Shown: positions 44,778-53,810, numbered from the stretch's first letter. The stretch: DNA of 64,000 nucleotides from Gemmatimonadota bacterium (GCA_016713785.1 JADJOM010000003.1:1631501-1695500); one strand, 5' to 3'. Notes: generated from the sequence alone by a model not told the origin. Program-made: numbers and translations.

Positions 44778-44802
44778 CTGCGTGTGCTGTATGCCCTGCG
44801 CC

Positions 44803-45024
44803 CTAGAAGGACGAGGAGGGCTTCCCGGAGATGGTGTCCTTGACCTTGTCCGCGGTGGCCGGGGCAAACACCCGGAGCACCAGGTAGACCAGGAAGCCCA
44901 GGAACGCCAGCCACAGGACTTTGCCGAGCAAGCCGATCACGATGCCGAAGAGCCCGAAGACCAGCTGCAACGCCACCCAGGCCACGACGGCCAGCACGGC
45001 AAACCCGATCAGGTTGCGGAACAT
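44803..45024 (-). CDS. Small two-helix membrane protein
   Basis: 73 residues. Two adjacent membrane segments (about 4-26 and 30-50, LIGFAVLAVVAWVALQLVFGLFGIVIGLLGKVLWLAFLGFLVYLVLRVF) are followed by a short polar tail (DKVKDTISGKPSSSF). Small proteins of this kind are common and uncharacterised. A purine-rich GGGGGAAAA lies just upstream of the ATG. It stands alone between a convergent hairpin and the divergent ThiO-like gene. Confidence 0.65.
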   Translation of the reverse strand: MFRNLIGFAVLAVVAWVALQLVFGLFGIVIGLLGKVLWLAFLGFLVYLVLRVFAPATADKVKDTISGKPSSSF

Positions 45025-45099
45025 GCTATTTTCCCCCAGCGGAAGTCAGACGTGGTGGCCAGTACGGTCGATGTTCCAGAAAGTTTCGTGACGGGACCC

Positions 45100-46203
45100 G
45101 TGACTCAACTCTACGATGTCATCGTCGTCGGCGGCGGTCCGGTGGGTGCCGCCTGCGCCCGCGAGCTGGCCAATACCGGTCGAAAGGTACTCCTCCTCGA
45201 ACGGGATGGCGACGAGGGGGAGGGTTGGCGCGCCGCAGCGGGGATGCTCGCGGCGCAGGCGGGCTCCCATGGGGAAGACCCGCTGTTCGAGCTCGGCATG
45301 GCCGGCCGTGAACTCCTGGTGGAGCTTGCGCCCGCGCTCCAGGCCAGCACCGGGATCGACATCGGGCTCTGGCAGGAGGGGATCACCCGGCTGGCGGTGG
45401 ACGATGCCGACGCCGGGTACCTGCGTGCCCAGGTGGCCTGGCAGCGGCAGAAGGGACATGCCTGCGACTGGTTCGACGCCGCCGAGGTGAAGGCACGGTG
45501 GCCCTGGATGGGGCCGAGCAGCGGCGCCCTGTGGGCGGCGCGGGACGCGGCCCTGCACCCGGGGCGGCTGGTCGAAGCGCTCACCCAGGATGCCGTGCGA
45601 CTCGGCACGACGGTGATCCAGGACCGGGTCAGCGCGGTGGAGCGGCGCGGCGACCGGGTCACCGGGGTCATCGGCCGGGAGAGCTACGCCGCGGCGGACG
45701 TCATCGTGGCCGCGGGGCCCTGGTCACGGCTGGTGGGTGGCATGCCGCGGCCGCTGGCGGTGGAGCCGATCCGGGGCCAGATGGCCGCCCTGGCCTGGCC
45801 GGAGGGAGTGCCGCGCTCCATCGTGCTCGGTCGCGGCTGCTACCTGGCCAGCCGCGACGGCGAAGCGATCGTGGGCAGCTCCATGGAACATGCCGGATTT
45901 GCCCCCGAGGTCACGGCGGCAGGCCTGGCGGACCTCTTCACGGGCGTGAGCGCACTCTGCCCCGCCCTGGCCCGGGGGGAAGTGCTGCGGACCTGGGCAG
46001 GGCTTCGCCCGGTGACCCCTGACGGCCTCCCCATCATTGGCCGCGAGCCCCGCCTCTCCGGGCTCTGGTACGCCACCGGCCACGGTCGCAACGGGGTCCT
46101 GCTCGCCGCCATCACCGGCGTGGTGCTGGCGCGGCTGCTCAACGGCGAGAACGAGATCGAGCACCTGGCGGCGCTGCGCCCCGAGCGCTTCTACAACTGG
46201 TAG
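45100..46203 (+). CDS. thiO: FAD-dependent glycine oxidase-like protein (ThiO type)
   Basis: 367 residues from the GTG at 45100; GTGs at 45052, 45055 and 45088 are alternatives, chosen against because the family begins just before the FAD motif. DVIVVGGGPVGAACARELA is the Rossmann dinucleotide-binding site, followed by GMLAAQ, a DAO-type body, and GLRPVTPDGLPIIG...GLWYATGHGRNGVLLAAITG at the C-terminus. ThiO oxidises glycine to the imine used for the thiazole of thiamine. No other thi genes are adjacent, so another amino acid or sarcosine substrate is possible. Confidence 0.8.
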   Translation: MTQLYDVIVVGGGPVGAACARELANTGRKVLLLERDGDEGEGWRAAAGMLAAQAGSHGEDPLFELGMAGRELLVELAPALQASTGIDIGLWQEGITRLAVDDADAGYLRAQVAWQRQKGHACDWFDAAEVKARWPWMGPSSGALWAARDAALHPGRLVEALTQDAVRLGTTVIQDRVSAVERRGDRVTGVIGRESYAAADVIVAAGPWSRLVGGMPRPLAVEPIRGQMAALAWPEGVPRSIVLGRGCYLASRDGEAIVGSSMEHAGFAPEVTAAGLADLFTGVSALCPALARGEVLRTWAGLRPVTPDGLPIIGREPRLSGLWYATGHGRNGVLLAAITGVVLARLLNGENEIEHLAALRPERFYNW

Positions 46204-46275
46204 CCTGACGGCCTCCCGCCCGGCCGCCCCCCGAGCCCGCGCCCCGGCGCGGGCTCGCGCGCGTCAGGGCCCCGG

Positions 46276-46629
46276 TCAGTGGGCGTGGTCGTGGGGCTCG
46301 CCGGCGTGCCCAGGTTCCTCCAGCTCGGGATGGGCATGATCGTGCTCCGGCCGGTCGTGCGCGTGCGAGTGCGCGGGCGCCTCGCTGGTGGGGTCCACCC
46401 CGTGCGGGCCATGGCCGTGCGGGTGAGAGTGCCGGTGCGCGTGCAGGTGGCGATGCTCGTGGCCATGCGGGTGGCTGTGCACCGTGTCGCCGTGCCGGTG
46501 CTCGTGCGCATGCGCATGGACGTGCGGGTGGGCGTGACCGTGTTCGTGCTCGTGCTCGTGCGGGTGGTCGTGCGGCGCCCCCGTGTCGGGGTGCGGGTGT
46601 TCGTGGGACAGGCCCTTGCGGTAGGGCAT
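46276..46629 (-). CDS. Histidine-rich metal-binding protein
   Basis: 117 residues, of which I count about 40 His, mostly as alternating X-His with Pro, Ala, Glu, Gly or Arg between. The ATG at 46629 is preceded by GGAGG eight bases away; an in-frame ATG at 46644 lacks one. There is no signal peptide, so it is probably cytoplasmic. Such tracts bind Ni, Zn, Co or Cu, as in HypB, UreE or CooJ tails, but there is no enzyme domain. It lies 94 bases after the TonB receptor on the same strand. Confidence 0.75.
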   Translation of the reverse strand: MPYRKGLSHEHPHPDTGAPHDHPHEHEHEHGHAHPHVHAHAHEHRHGDTVHSHPHGHEHRHLHAHRHSHPHGHGPHGVDPTSEAPAHSHAHDRPEHDHAHPELEEPGHAGEPHDHAH

Positions 46630-46723
46630 GGTCTCGGCCTCCATGACCAGTGGACGGTGCGCTGCAGGCCGGGAGGCACTGCCTCCCGGCTTGCTCAAAC
46701 CTATCGCGCCGAGCGCCCGGCGG

Positions 46724-48808
46724 TCAGAGTCCCCACGCCAGCGACACCCGGACCTGCCGCGGCTCCGCGGGATGGAAATGCACGTCGTCGACGCCGGCGG
46801 CTGGCTCCCCCGGGAGGCGCGAGGCGTAGTAGTACTGGATGTCCCGGTCGCGGGAGTTGAGCAGGTTGAGGATGCTGGCCTCGAGGCGCACGCCGGAGAA
46901 CCGGTATCCCAGTTCCGCATTCACCAGCGTCGACGCGCGGGCCCGGACGCTGTTGTCCTCCACCAGCGCGTACGAGCCGAACCGGCGCAGCCGCACGGTG
47001 GCGAACGGCCCGTGCTCCGGCGCCATCCATGTCACCCCCGCCGCCACCACGCTTTCGAGCGCCCCCGGGATCCGGTCGACGGCGCCGGGCACGCCGGCAA
47101 ACCGGGCGCGCGCCAGCGAGAGGTCCAGGTCCAGCGCGAGCCGGGGCGTCGGCCGGTAGTAGTTGGCCCAGCTCACGCCAGCCCGGTGGCTCTCGAACGA
47201 CGGCTCGGTGGCGCCACCATCCCCCACGAACAGCAGTTCATTGTCGAGGCCGAGCACCCACACCGACAGGGTGGAGCGCCAGCCATCGAGCGGGCTCACC
47301 CGCGCGCCGATCTCGGCGCCCCGGGAGCGCACCAGCGGATCGACCCGCGCTGCCGGACCACCCCCGACTGGGTCCACGGTGATTGTCGTGCCGCGCGCGT
47401 CGTTGCTGTGAAACCCGAGCCCGGCGCTCAGGTAGAACTCCGCCTGCGCGCTGGGCGCCACGACCAGCGACGCCTTGGGGCTGAGGATCCCCGCGCTCCG
47501 GCTCCCGCTGTTGGCGGGGATATCGCCGGCGGCATGGAAGGCGTAGGCATCGGCTCGCCCCCCCACCACCGAGCGCAGCCACGGCCGCCAGCGGGACTCC
47601 AGTTCCGCGTAGATGCCGGTGCCCCATTCCCGGACGTCATCCTCGCGCACCGTCCCGATCCGCCGCCGTCCCACGGTATGGTGGAGGCCCAGTCCGGAGA
47701 TCAGGTCGGCCCGGGTCTGCAATCCTGCCTTGGCCACGTGCTCCTGGCCGAGGAACCGGAGCGGCTGGAGGTGCTTGAGGTTGGCGCCGACCACGACGCG
47801 ACGTTCCCGCTGGTTGAACTGGTCCCCGTTCGTGGTGTCGTCCAGGAAGAAGGCGAAGTTCGAGAACAGGCTCAGGTCGGAGTAGATGGCGTAGACCTGC
47901 ACGTCCTGCACGGAGCTCCCGCCGAAATGCCGCCAGGAGCCGGAGAGGCTGTAGCGTCGGGTCCGCCCGCCGTCGGTGTCGTCGAGGTTGCCAAAGCGGG
48001 TGATGCTCCCGGCCTGCATCGCGCGGAGGGGGATCTGGTCGGTGGAGTTCCAGCGGTTGTGGTAGGCCATGCCGAGCAGCGAGAACTCGGAGCCGCCCCG
48101 CCGCCAGGAGTAGCGCGCCAGCCCGCTGTACTTGCGCAGGGCCTGGTCGAGGACCCAGGGGCCATCGTAGCGCTTGAGCTCACCGGCAAGCAGCAGGTCG
48201 CCGGGACCGGCGCGTCGTGAACCACCGGCGGCCAGCCGGGCCATGCCGTTGGCGCCTCCGGTGGCCACCGCGAAGGGGCTCAGGCGCCGGGCGAGGAAGA
48301 ACTCGGCCCCGCCCGCGCTGCCGAAATCACCCATGTCGGCGTGGTACACGCCCAGGCGGTAATCCAGGTACTCCACCACCTCGGGAATCAGGAAGTTGAG
48401 GTCGGTGTAGCCCTGGCCGTGGGCGTGCGACACCATGTTGACCGGCATCCCCTCGAGGCGGGTCTGGAAGTCGGTGCCATGGTCGAGGTTGAAGCCGCGG
48501 ATGAAGTACTGGTTGGCCTTGCCATCGCCGGAGTGCTGGGTCGCGATGAACCCGGGGACGGTCTCGAGCAGCTCCCCCTCGCGTGCGAGGGGGCGGGAAC
48601 GCAGGTCGGCGGCACCCACGTGGCCCTGGGAGGCGGTGGCCGCCACGCCGATGAGCTCATCGGCGCGCCCGATGACCGTCAGGGGCGTGAGGACCCGGGG
48701 GGCGGTGTCCCGCGCCACCGGCGACGGAATGGAATCCTGCGCCACGACCGGCAGGGCGGCGAGCAGGAGCGGTGCGGCAGCCAACAGGATTCGGGCAGGG
48801 GGCCTCAT
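46724..48808 (-). CDS. TonB-dependent receptor, probable metal or metallophore uptake
   Basis: 694 residues. A signal peptide (to about 23, PVVAQ) is followed by a TonB-box-like stretch, a plug (DLRSRPLAREGELLETVPGFIATQHSGDG...YFIRGFNLDHGTDFQTRLEGMPVN) and a barrel ending VRVSLAWGL. The plug contains MVSHAHGQGYTDLNFLIPEVVEYLDY, characteristic of one receptor subfamily. Next to a His-rich protein, metal transport is a fair guess. AGGAG-like sequence precedes the ATG. It is divergent from the DUF4331 operon. Confidence 0.85.
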   Translation of the reverse strand: MRPPARILLAAAPLLLAALPVVAQDSIPSPVARDTAPRVLTPLTVIGRADELIGVAATASQGHVGAADLRSRPLAREGELLETVPGFIATQHSGDGKANQYFIRGFNLDHGTDFQTRLEGMPVNMVSHAHGQGYTDLNFLIPEVVEYLDYRLGVYHADMGDFGSAGGAEFFLARRLSPFAVATGGANGMARLAAGGSRRAGPGDLLLAGELKRYDGPWVLDQALRKYSGLARYSWRRGGSEFSLLGMAYHNRWNSTDQIPLRAMQAGSITRFGNLDDTDGGRTRRYSLSGSWRHFGGSSVQDVQVYAIYSDLSLFSNFAFFLDDTTNGDQFNQRERRVVVGANLKHLQPLRFLGQEHVAKAGLQTRADLISGLGLHHTVGRRRIGTVREDDVREWGTGIYAELESRWRPWLRSVVGGRADAYAFHAAGDIPANSGSRSAGILSPKASLVVAPSAQAEFYLSAGLGFHSNDARGTTITVDPVGGGPAARVDPLVRSRGAEIGARVSPLDGWRSTLSVWVLGLDNELLFVGDGGATEPSFESHRAGVSWANYYRPTPRLALDLDLSLARARFAGVPGAVDRIPGALESVVAAGVTWMAPEHGPFATVRLRRFGSYALVEDNSVRARASTLVNAELGYRFSGVRLEASILNLLNSRDRDIQYYYASRLPGEPAAGVDDVHFHPAEPRQVRVSLAWGL

Positions 48809-49082
48809 GAACCGAACTCCTCAGAGAGGATGTCAAACGCGACGACTGTGGACGGCGGACGTTCGGGCGACACACCTCCTACGGCGGGCAGCGGGAATCG
48901 GATGGACCGGGCCGGCGCCCGGAGCTCACGGGAACATACGGCCCTCAATGGCATCCGTCACGCGGGCCGGACATCCGGTCGCGGGGGAGCGGCGTAGAAG
49001 GGGTGCAATCGGCGGCGCGGATCGCGCCGGCCGACCCGGCAGCCCGCCGGGTTCCGACACCCCCAGCTCCAGGAGTCCCCCC

Positions 49083-49814
49083 ATGATGCGTTGGCGCGCG
49101 CTCTCGCGCTTCCAGCGGCTCGCCATCCTCCTCGCGGTCACCGGCGCACTCGCCGGCGGCGCGGGGGTGGTGGTCGCCTCCGACCACCAGGACACCCCCC
49201 TGGTGGAGCTCAATCCCCGCATGGACCTGACCGACGTCTATGCCTTCCCCGGTTCAGCGCCCGGGCGGATCGCGCTGGTGATGAACACCAGCGGGTTCCT
49301 CTCCCCGGCCCAGACCGCGGCCGCGGCCTTCGACCCCAACATCCTCTACCAGTTCAAGGTGGACAACGACGGGGACGCGCTCGAGGACAAGGTGATCCAG
49401 GTCAGCTTCGAGGGGAAAGGCACCGGCCAGACGGTGGTGGTGCGTGGCCCCGACGCCCCGGTGGTCCCGGGCGCCATGATGAACGTGGTGGACCAGAATG
49501 CCCCCACCCTCCGCGGCAGCTTCAACACCAGCTTCGGCTCGGCCACCGGCATCCAGGCCTTCGCGGGCCCGCGTGACGACTCGTTCTTCCTCGACCTCGA
49601 GGCGGCCTTCTGCATCCTGCCCGACCGCCGTCCGGCCGGTGGCGCGCTGGCGGGACCCTGTGCCCTGCCGAGCGTGGGCTTCCGCGCCCCCGGGCAGGCC
49701 GTCAACTACATCGCCGGCTACAACGTGCTCTCGGTTGTCGTGGAACTTCCCTCGTCGTTGCTGGAGAATGGCGCGCCCGGGAAGCTCGGCATCTGGGGCA
49801 CCCTGAGCCGCTGA
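49083..49814 (+). CDS. DUF4331 protein, N-terminal type
   Basis: 243 residues. AGGAG precedes the ATG. A signal peptide (about 10-32) ends before SDHQDTPLVELNPRMDLTDVYAFPG, the conserved opening of DUF4331, followed by RIALVMNTSG, ILYQFKVDNDGDALEDKVIQVSF and, at the end, a beta-rich ELPSSLL. DUF4331 is an uncharacterised exported family. The usual C-terminal half is missing here and appears to be encoded by the next gene 25 bases on. Confidence 0.85.
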   Translation: MMRWRALSRFQRLAILLAVTGALAGGAGVVVASDHQDTPLVELNPRMDLTDVYAFPGSAPGRIALVMNTSGFLSPAQTAAAAFDPNILYQFKVDNDGDALEDKVIQVSFEGKGTGQTVVVRGPDAPVVPGAMMNVVDQNAPTLRGSFNTSFGSATGIQAFAGPRDDSFFLDLEAAFCILPDRRPAGGALAGPCALPSVGFRAPGQAVNYIAGYNVLSVVVELPSSLLENGAPGKLGIWGTLSR

Positions 49815-49839
49815 CCCACGACCCCGGAGACACCCGACC

Positions 49840-50400
49840 ATGCGTGCCCCCTTCCTCCTGCTCGGCCTGGCCCTGACCGTGGCCGCCTGCAGCGACGACT
49901 CCTCCGCCGGGACCGGTCCCGGCAAGACCACCACCTACAACCAGGTCCAGCGGCTGGGCAACCCGTTGCTGAGCGAGGTGCTGCTCGACAAGCGCAGCCA
50001 CCCGACCCACGGCTCCATCGGGCCCGACCAGGACGGCGCGCTGATCGGCCCGGAGCTCTATGGGCACCTGGTGCTCGGCTCGCCGACGACCATCGCCGGC
50101 CGCGACTCGGCCTACGTGGGGATCCTCGCGAGCGTCCTGCTACCCGACATGCTGATCGTGCAGACCGACAAGGACCCCGCGACCGCCAGCTGGCTCAACT
50201 GGGTCGGGGTGCCGCCCCTGGCCAACGGCTGGGGCGGGCGGAAGCTCGACGACGACGTGGTGGACCTGGCCCTGCTCGCGGTCTTCGGTGATCCGTTCGG
50301 CGCCGACCCGACCCACACCACCCCGAGCCTGACCACCGACAACGTGGCCAGCGACTCGCCGTTCCTCGCCACCTTCCCCTATCTCGCGCCACCCAACTAG
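49840..50400 (+). CDS. DUF4331 protein, C-terminal type lipoprotein
   Basis: 186 residues. Lipoprotein signal LLLGLALTVAAC (Cys 17). The body corresponds to the later half of DUF4331: YNQVQRLGNPLLSEVLLDKR near the start and WGGRKLDDDVVDLALLAVFGDPFGADPTHT near the end. Together with the preceding gene it reconstitutes a full DUF4331 chain, so the two products may pair. A strong hairpin follows the stop. Confidence 0.82.
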   Translation: MRAPFLLLGLALTVAACSDDSSAGTGPGKTTTYNQVQRLGNPLLSEVLLDKRSHPTHGSIGPDQDGALIGPELYGHLVLGSPTTIAGRDSAYVGILASVLLPDMLIVQTDKDPATASWLNWVGVPPLANGWGGRKLDDDVVDLALLAVFGDPFGADPTHTTPSLTTDNVASDSPFLATFPYLAPPN

Positions 50401-50414
50401 GCGGCTCGGTCGCT

Positions 50415-50447
50415 CGGTGGCTCGGCGGCTGGATCGCCGAGCCACCG
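50415..50447. terminator. Intra-operon hairpin
   Basis: Perfect 13-bp stem (CGGTGGCTCGGCG with a 7-base loop) beginning 15 bases after the DUF4331 lipoprotein stop. It belongs to a GGCTCGGCG-type simple repeat that is also found, inverted, in the TPR gene near 50567-50590. It may attenuate transcription into the TPR gene or stabilise the upstream message. Confidence 0.4.
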
Positions 50448-50473
50448 GGCGCCGCCCGTGGAGGAAATGCCAG

Positions 50474-51772
50474 ATGCGGTGGTGGATCACGATCGCACTC
50501 GTCGTCGGGGTCAGCGGGGTGCTGCTCGGTGGTGGCGGACGGGCATCGGCCGTCACCCCGGGGGCCGAGCCGCCGAGCCGCCAAGCCGCCGAAGTGCGCG
50601 AGCAGGACATCGCGTTCTATACGGCCCGGACCGCACGCGACCCCTATGGCGCGCGCGACCGGGCCATGCTCGCGGCGCTCTACCTCGACCGCAGTCGCGC
50701 CACCGGGTCGGAGGGTGACGTGCGCCGGGCGGAAACGCTGGCCCGGGCCAGCCTTGGCACACGCCACGCCCGCAATGACGGTGCGGCGGCTGTGCTGACC
50801 AGCGCACTCATGGCGCAGCACCGGTTCCCCGAGGCGTACGACCTCACCGCGGCGCGCCTGGCCGCCGACCCGACCGACGCGATCACCCGGGCGACCCTCG
50901 GCGAGATCGCCCTGGAGCTCGGCCGCTACGCCGAGGCCGATCGCCTCTTCGGCACCCTCGCCCTGCTCCGGCACACCGGCGCGGTGGGCCCACGCTACGC
51001 CCGGTGGCTCGAGTTGAGCGGCCGGAGCGGGGAAGCCCGGGAACTCCTCACATCCCTGCGGGACTCGCTCGCGGCGGGATTCCGCACCACCCCAGACCAA
51101 CTGGCCTGGTTCGATCTCCGGCTGGGCGAGCTGGCAGCGCACCATGGCCGGCCGGACCTGGCCCGCGCGGCCTTCGAGCGGGCCCTCTCCAGCCTTCCGG
51201 AGGATCCGCGGGTCCTGGTGGCGCTGGGGACGCTCGAACTCCGCACCGGTCACCCGGCCCGGGCCCGCGACCTGGGCACCCGGGCCCTGGGCCAGCGACT
51301 CGACCCGGCGGCGCTGATCCTCCTGGCCGAGGCCGCGGAGGCCGTCGGCGACAGCGCGGCGGCCGAACAGCATGCCCGCGCGCTCGAGGTGGCGGTGTCG
51401 CAGGCCGGGAGTGGATTCCACCGTGCGTGGGGTCTCTTTCTGCTCGACCACGGGCAGCGGATCGCGGAGCTGCGGGCCCGCGCCACCGCCGGGCTGAGCA
51501 GCCGGCACGACGTGCATGGCCTCGACCTCGCGGCCTGGGCCGCGTTCCGTGCCGGGGATACGGCGGCGGCGGCGCCCCTGGTCGCCGAGGCCCTCAGCCG
51601 CGGCGTGGAGGATGCCACGTTGCTCTATCACGGGGGCCGGATCGCCCTCGCGGTGGGAGACACGGCGACGGCCCGGCGCCGCCTGAAGGAAGCACTCGCG
51701 GTCGATCCGGCCTTCCACCATCGCCAGGCCGCCGAGGCCCGGAGCCTCCTCGCCGCACTCGGGCATCGCTGA
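50474..51772 (+). CDS. Exported TPR-repeat protein
   Basis: 432 residues. A signal peptide (about 3-26) precedes at least six TPR-like helical pairs, for example FPEAYDLTAARLAADPTDAITRATLGEIALELGRYAEADRLF and RPDLARAAFERALSSLPEDPRVLVALGTLELRTGHPARAR. It is a periplasmic scaffold with no catalytic motif. Its TGA overlaps the ATG of the DUF6702 gene (TGATG). TPR proteins accompany DUF4331 genes in related clusters, as I recall. Confidence 0.8.
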   Translation: MRWWITIALVVGVSGVLLGGGGRASAVTPGAEPPSRQAAEVREQDIAFYTARTARDPYGARDRAMLAALYLDRSRATGSEGDVRRAETLARASLGTRHARNDGAAAVLTSALMAQHRFPEAYDLTAARLAADPTDAITRATLGEIALELGRYAEADRLFGTLALLRHTGAVGPRYARWLELSGRSGEARELLTSLRDSLAAGFRTTPDQLAWFDLRLGELAAHHGRPDLARAAFERALSSLPEDPRVLVALGTLELRTGHPARARDLGTRALGQRLDPAALILLAEAAEAVGDSAAAEQHARALEVAVSQAGSGFHRAWGLFLLDHGQRIAELRARATAGLSSRHDVHGLDLAAWAAFRAGDTAAAAPLVAEALSRGVEDATLLYHGGRIALAVGDTATARRRLKEALAVDPAFHHRQAAEARSLLAALGHR

Positions 51773-52209
51773 TGCGTGTCTTCGTGCTGGCGCTTGCCCT
51801 GGCGGCGCACCCGCTGCACAGCACCCACACCGAACTCCGCGAGGAGCCCGGGGGCCGGCTGACGGTGACGGTACGCGCCTTCACGGAGGACCTGCAGGCA
51901 GCGGCGCGGCGGGCCCAGGGGGCAGCAGACGACTCGAGCCTGGCCCGGTATGTCCGGGGCCGGCTCGGGCTGCGTGACGCGGGAGGGCGCGAGATCCCGC
52001 TGGCCTGGGCCGGGGCGCGGGTCGATGGCGAGATGACCTTCCTGACCCTGACCGCAGTGGCGCGGCAGGGAATGGCGGGCGCCACGCTGCGCCAGGAGAT
52101 GCTCACGGAGCTGTTCGACGATCAGGTCAACGTGGTGCAGGTGCGTCGCCCGGCCGGCGACGCGAGCCTGCTCTTCCTGCCGGGCGACCGGCCGAAAACA
52201 CTCCCATGA
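51772..52209 (+). CDS. DUF6702 protein
   Basis: 145 residues with a short signal peptide (FVLALALAAHP). HPLHSTHTELREEPGGRLTVTVRAFTEDLQAA is the family hallmark, and the conserved His (HPLHSTH) at the mature N-terminus looks like a possible metal site. DUF6702 proteins occur beside HupE/UreJ-type metal permeases in some genomes (recalled, not checked). None is present in this window. Confidence 0.78.
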   Translation: MRVFVLALALAAHPLHSTHTELREEPGGRLTVTVRAFTEDLQAAARRAQGAADDSSLARYVRGRLGLRDAGGREIPLAWAGARVDGEMTFLTLTAVARQGMAGATLRQEMLTELFDDQVNVVQVRRPAGDASLLFLPGDRPKTLP

Positions 52210-52422
52210 ACCGGGGCGTGGTGGCCGGCGTAGAGTGGCAGGGGCGGCCGCATCCGCGCGGCCGCCCGACCCCCGGGAGCGATGCCTCACCCCATGACCT
52301 CCGCCCTGCCCTGGCCACCCGGCGCCGCCGGGTTGCCTTGTGCCCCGCTCCGGATGCGGGATAGACTGATGCAGCATGGCGCCGCCCTCGACGCCGTCGC
52401 TCACACCGCCACCGACCGGCCG

Positions 52423-53019
52423 ATGACCGACCGTTCTTCCGCCCCGCATGACATCGACCTGGTCCAGCAGATGGCGCGCGGCGATGACCGTGCCCTGGGC
52501 CTCCTGTATGACCGGTTCGGCGTGGTCCTGTACGCGGTGGCCTTCCGGGTGGTCGGGCAGGCGGCCGATGCCGAGGAGGTGGTGATGGAGGCCTTCGCGC
52601 AGGCGTGGCGCGAGGCGCCGCGCTTCGATGCGGCGCGTGGCTCGGTCGCGGCGTGGCTCACCGTGATGGCGCGCAGCCGGGCACTGGACCTTGTGCGGGC
52701 GCAGTCCCGGCGCGCCCGCGCCACCGACAGCGCCGCGCGCGACACCGCGGAGACCGCCCCCGCCATGAGCGCCGGTTTTCCCCCGCCGGGGAGCGGGCTC
52801 GAGCGGGAGGAGCGTAGCCGCGCGGTGAGCGCCGCGCTGGCCACCCTGTCGCCACCGCAGCGGACGGCCATCGAGCTGGCCTACTACGACGGGCTGTCGC
52901 AGTCGGAGATCGCCGAGCGGCTGCAGGAACCACTCGGCACGGTGAAGACCCGGATGCGCCTCGGGATGCTGAAGCTCCGCGAGGCGCTGCGACCGTACTA
53001 CTTCGAGGGGGCAGTGTGA
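52423..53019 (+). CDS. ECF-type RNA polymerase sigma factor
   Basis: 198 residues from the ATG at 52423; in-frame ATGs at 52355 and 52372 would add 17-22 residues. Region 2 is LVQQMARGDDRALGLLYDRFGVVLYAVAFRVVGQAADAEEVVMEAFAQAWRE, and region 4 is ALATLSPPQRTAIELAYYDGLSQSEIAERLQEPLGTVKTRMRLGMLKLRE. The stop overlaps the GTG of its anti-sigma gene. It probably controls the DUF4331/TonB locus or an envelope stress regulon. Confidence 0.92.
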   Translation: MTDRSSAPHDIDLVQQMARGDDRALGLLYDRFGVVLYAVAFRVVGQAADAEEVVMEAFAQAWREAPRFDAARGSVAAWLTVMARSRALDLVRAQSRRARATDSAARDTAETAPAMSAGFPPPGSGLEREERSRAVSAALATLSPPQRTAIELAYYDGLSQSEIAERLQEPLGTVKTRMRLGMLKLREALRPYYFEGAV

Positions 53020-53804
53020 CGGGCGGCCCGCAGGACCTGCGCGACCTCGCCGCGGCGTATGCCCTGGGCGCACTCGACCCGGCAGAGGCTCGCGCGTTCG
53101 AGGCCTTCATGGCCACCTCGCCGGAGACGGCGCGGGAGGTGGCCGAGTACCGTGAGGTGAACGCCCTGCTCGCGCTCGGCGCCGGAGGGGCCACCACGCC
53201 CGCGCCGGAGCTGCGGGCCCGTGTGGTGGCACGCGCCACGGCCACCCGTGAGGCCGCGCTGGCTCCCCGCGCCCCGCGCCTGGCGTGGCTGGCGCTCGCG
53301 GCATCGCTGGTGGCGCTCGCGGGGGTCAGCGCCGCGTGGTTCTCCTCGCGGCGCGCCCTGGCCGGTGCCACCGCCGCGGTCACGGCGCTGCAGGACAGCC
53401 TGCGCGGCCGGGAGCAGCAGCTGGCGCTGCGCGAGTCGGAGCTCAACGCCATCCTCGATCCCAACGTGCTGCTCACCCGCATGGGCGAGCCGGGGACGCC
53501 GCGGCCCGTGATCCAGCTGTTCTGGAACCGGAAATCCAACCGGCTCCTGCTGCACGCGTTCCAGCTGGCGCCGGCGGGCCAGCGGCGGGCGTACCAGCTC
53601 TGGTTCCTCCCGCGGACCGGCGCGCCGATCGCCTCGGTCACCTTCAACACCGAACCGAGCGGCCACGGCCTGGTGCATGCGGTCCCGGTCCCGGAGGGTG
53701 TGGAGCTGACGGCCGCCGCGATCACCGAGGAGCCCGACAGCGGCTCGGCGCAGCCCACCACGCCGGTGCTGCTGGTCGGCACGTTCTCGCGCGCGGAATC
53801 CTGA
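53016..53804 (+). CDS. RskA-type membrane anti-sigma factor
   Basis: 262 residues from the GTG at 53016. The N-terminal anti-sigma domain (DLAAAYALGALDPAEARAFEAFMATSPETAREVAEYREV, about 8-50) lacks the HxxxCxxC zinc motif. One membrane helix lies near 90-112 (WLALAASLVALAGVSAAWF), then a coiled segment and the periplasmic RskA domain (YQLWFLPRTGAPIASVTFNTEPSGHGLV). It should hold the ECF sigma factor until cleaved by regulated proteolysis. Confidence 0.9.
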   Translation: MTGGPQDLRDLAAAYALGALDPAEARAFEAFMATSPETAREVAEYREVNALLALGAGGATTPAPELRARVVARATATREAALAPRAPRLAWLALAASLVALAGVSAAWFSSRRALAGATAAVTALQDSLRGREQQLALRESELNAILDPNVLLTRMGEPGTPRPVIQLFWNRKSNRLLLHAFQLAPAGQRRAYQLWFLPRTGAPIASVTFNTEPSGHGLVHAVPVPEGVELTAAAITEEPDSGSAQPTTPVLLVGTFSRAES

Positions 53805-53810
53805 CCCGCG

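Noticed and set aside
46276..46629. CRISPR or satellite repeat, because of the regular GTG/CAC pattern
   Set aside because: There are no spaced direct repeats; the periodicity comes from alternating His codons in an ORF with a good ribosome binding site.
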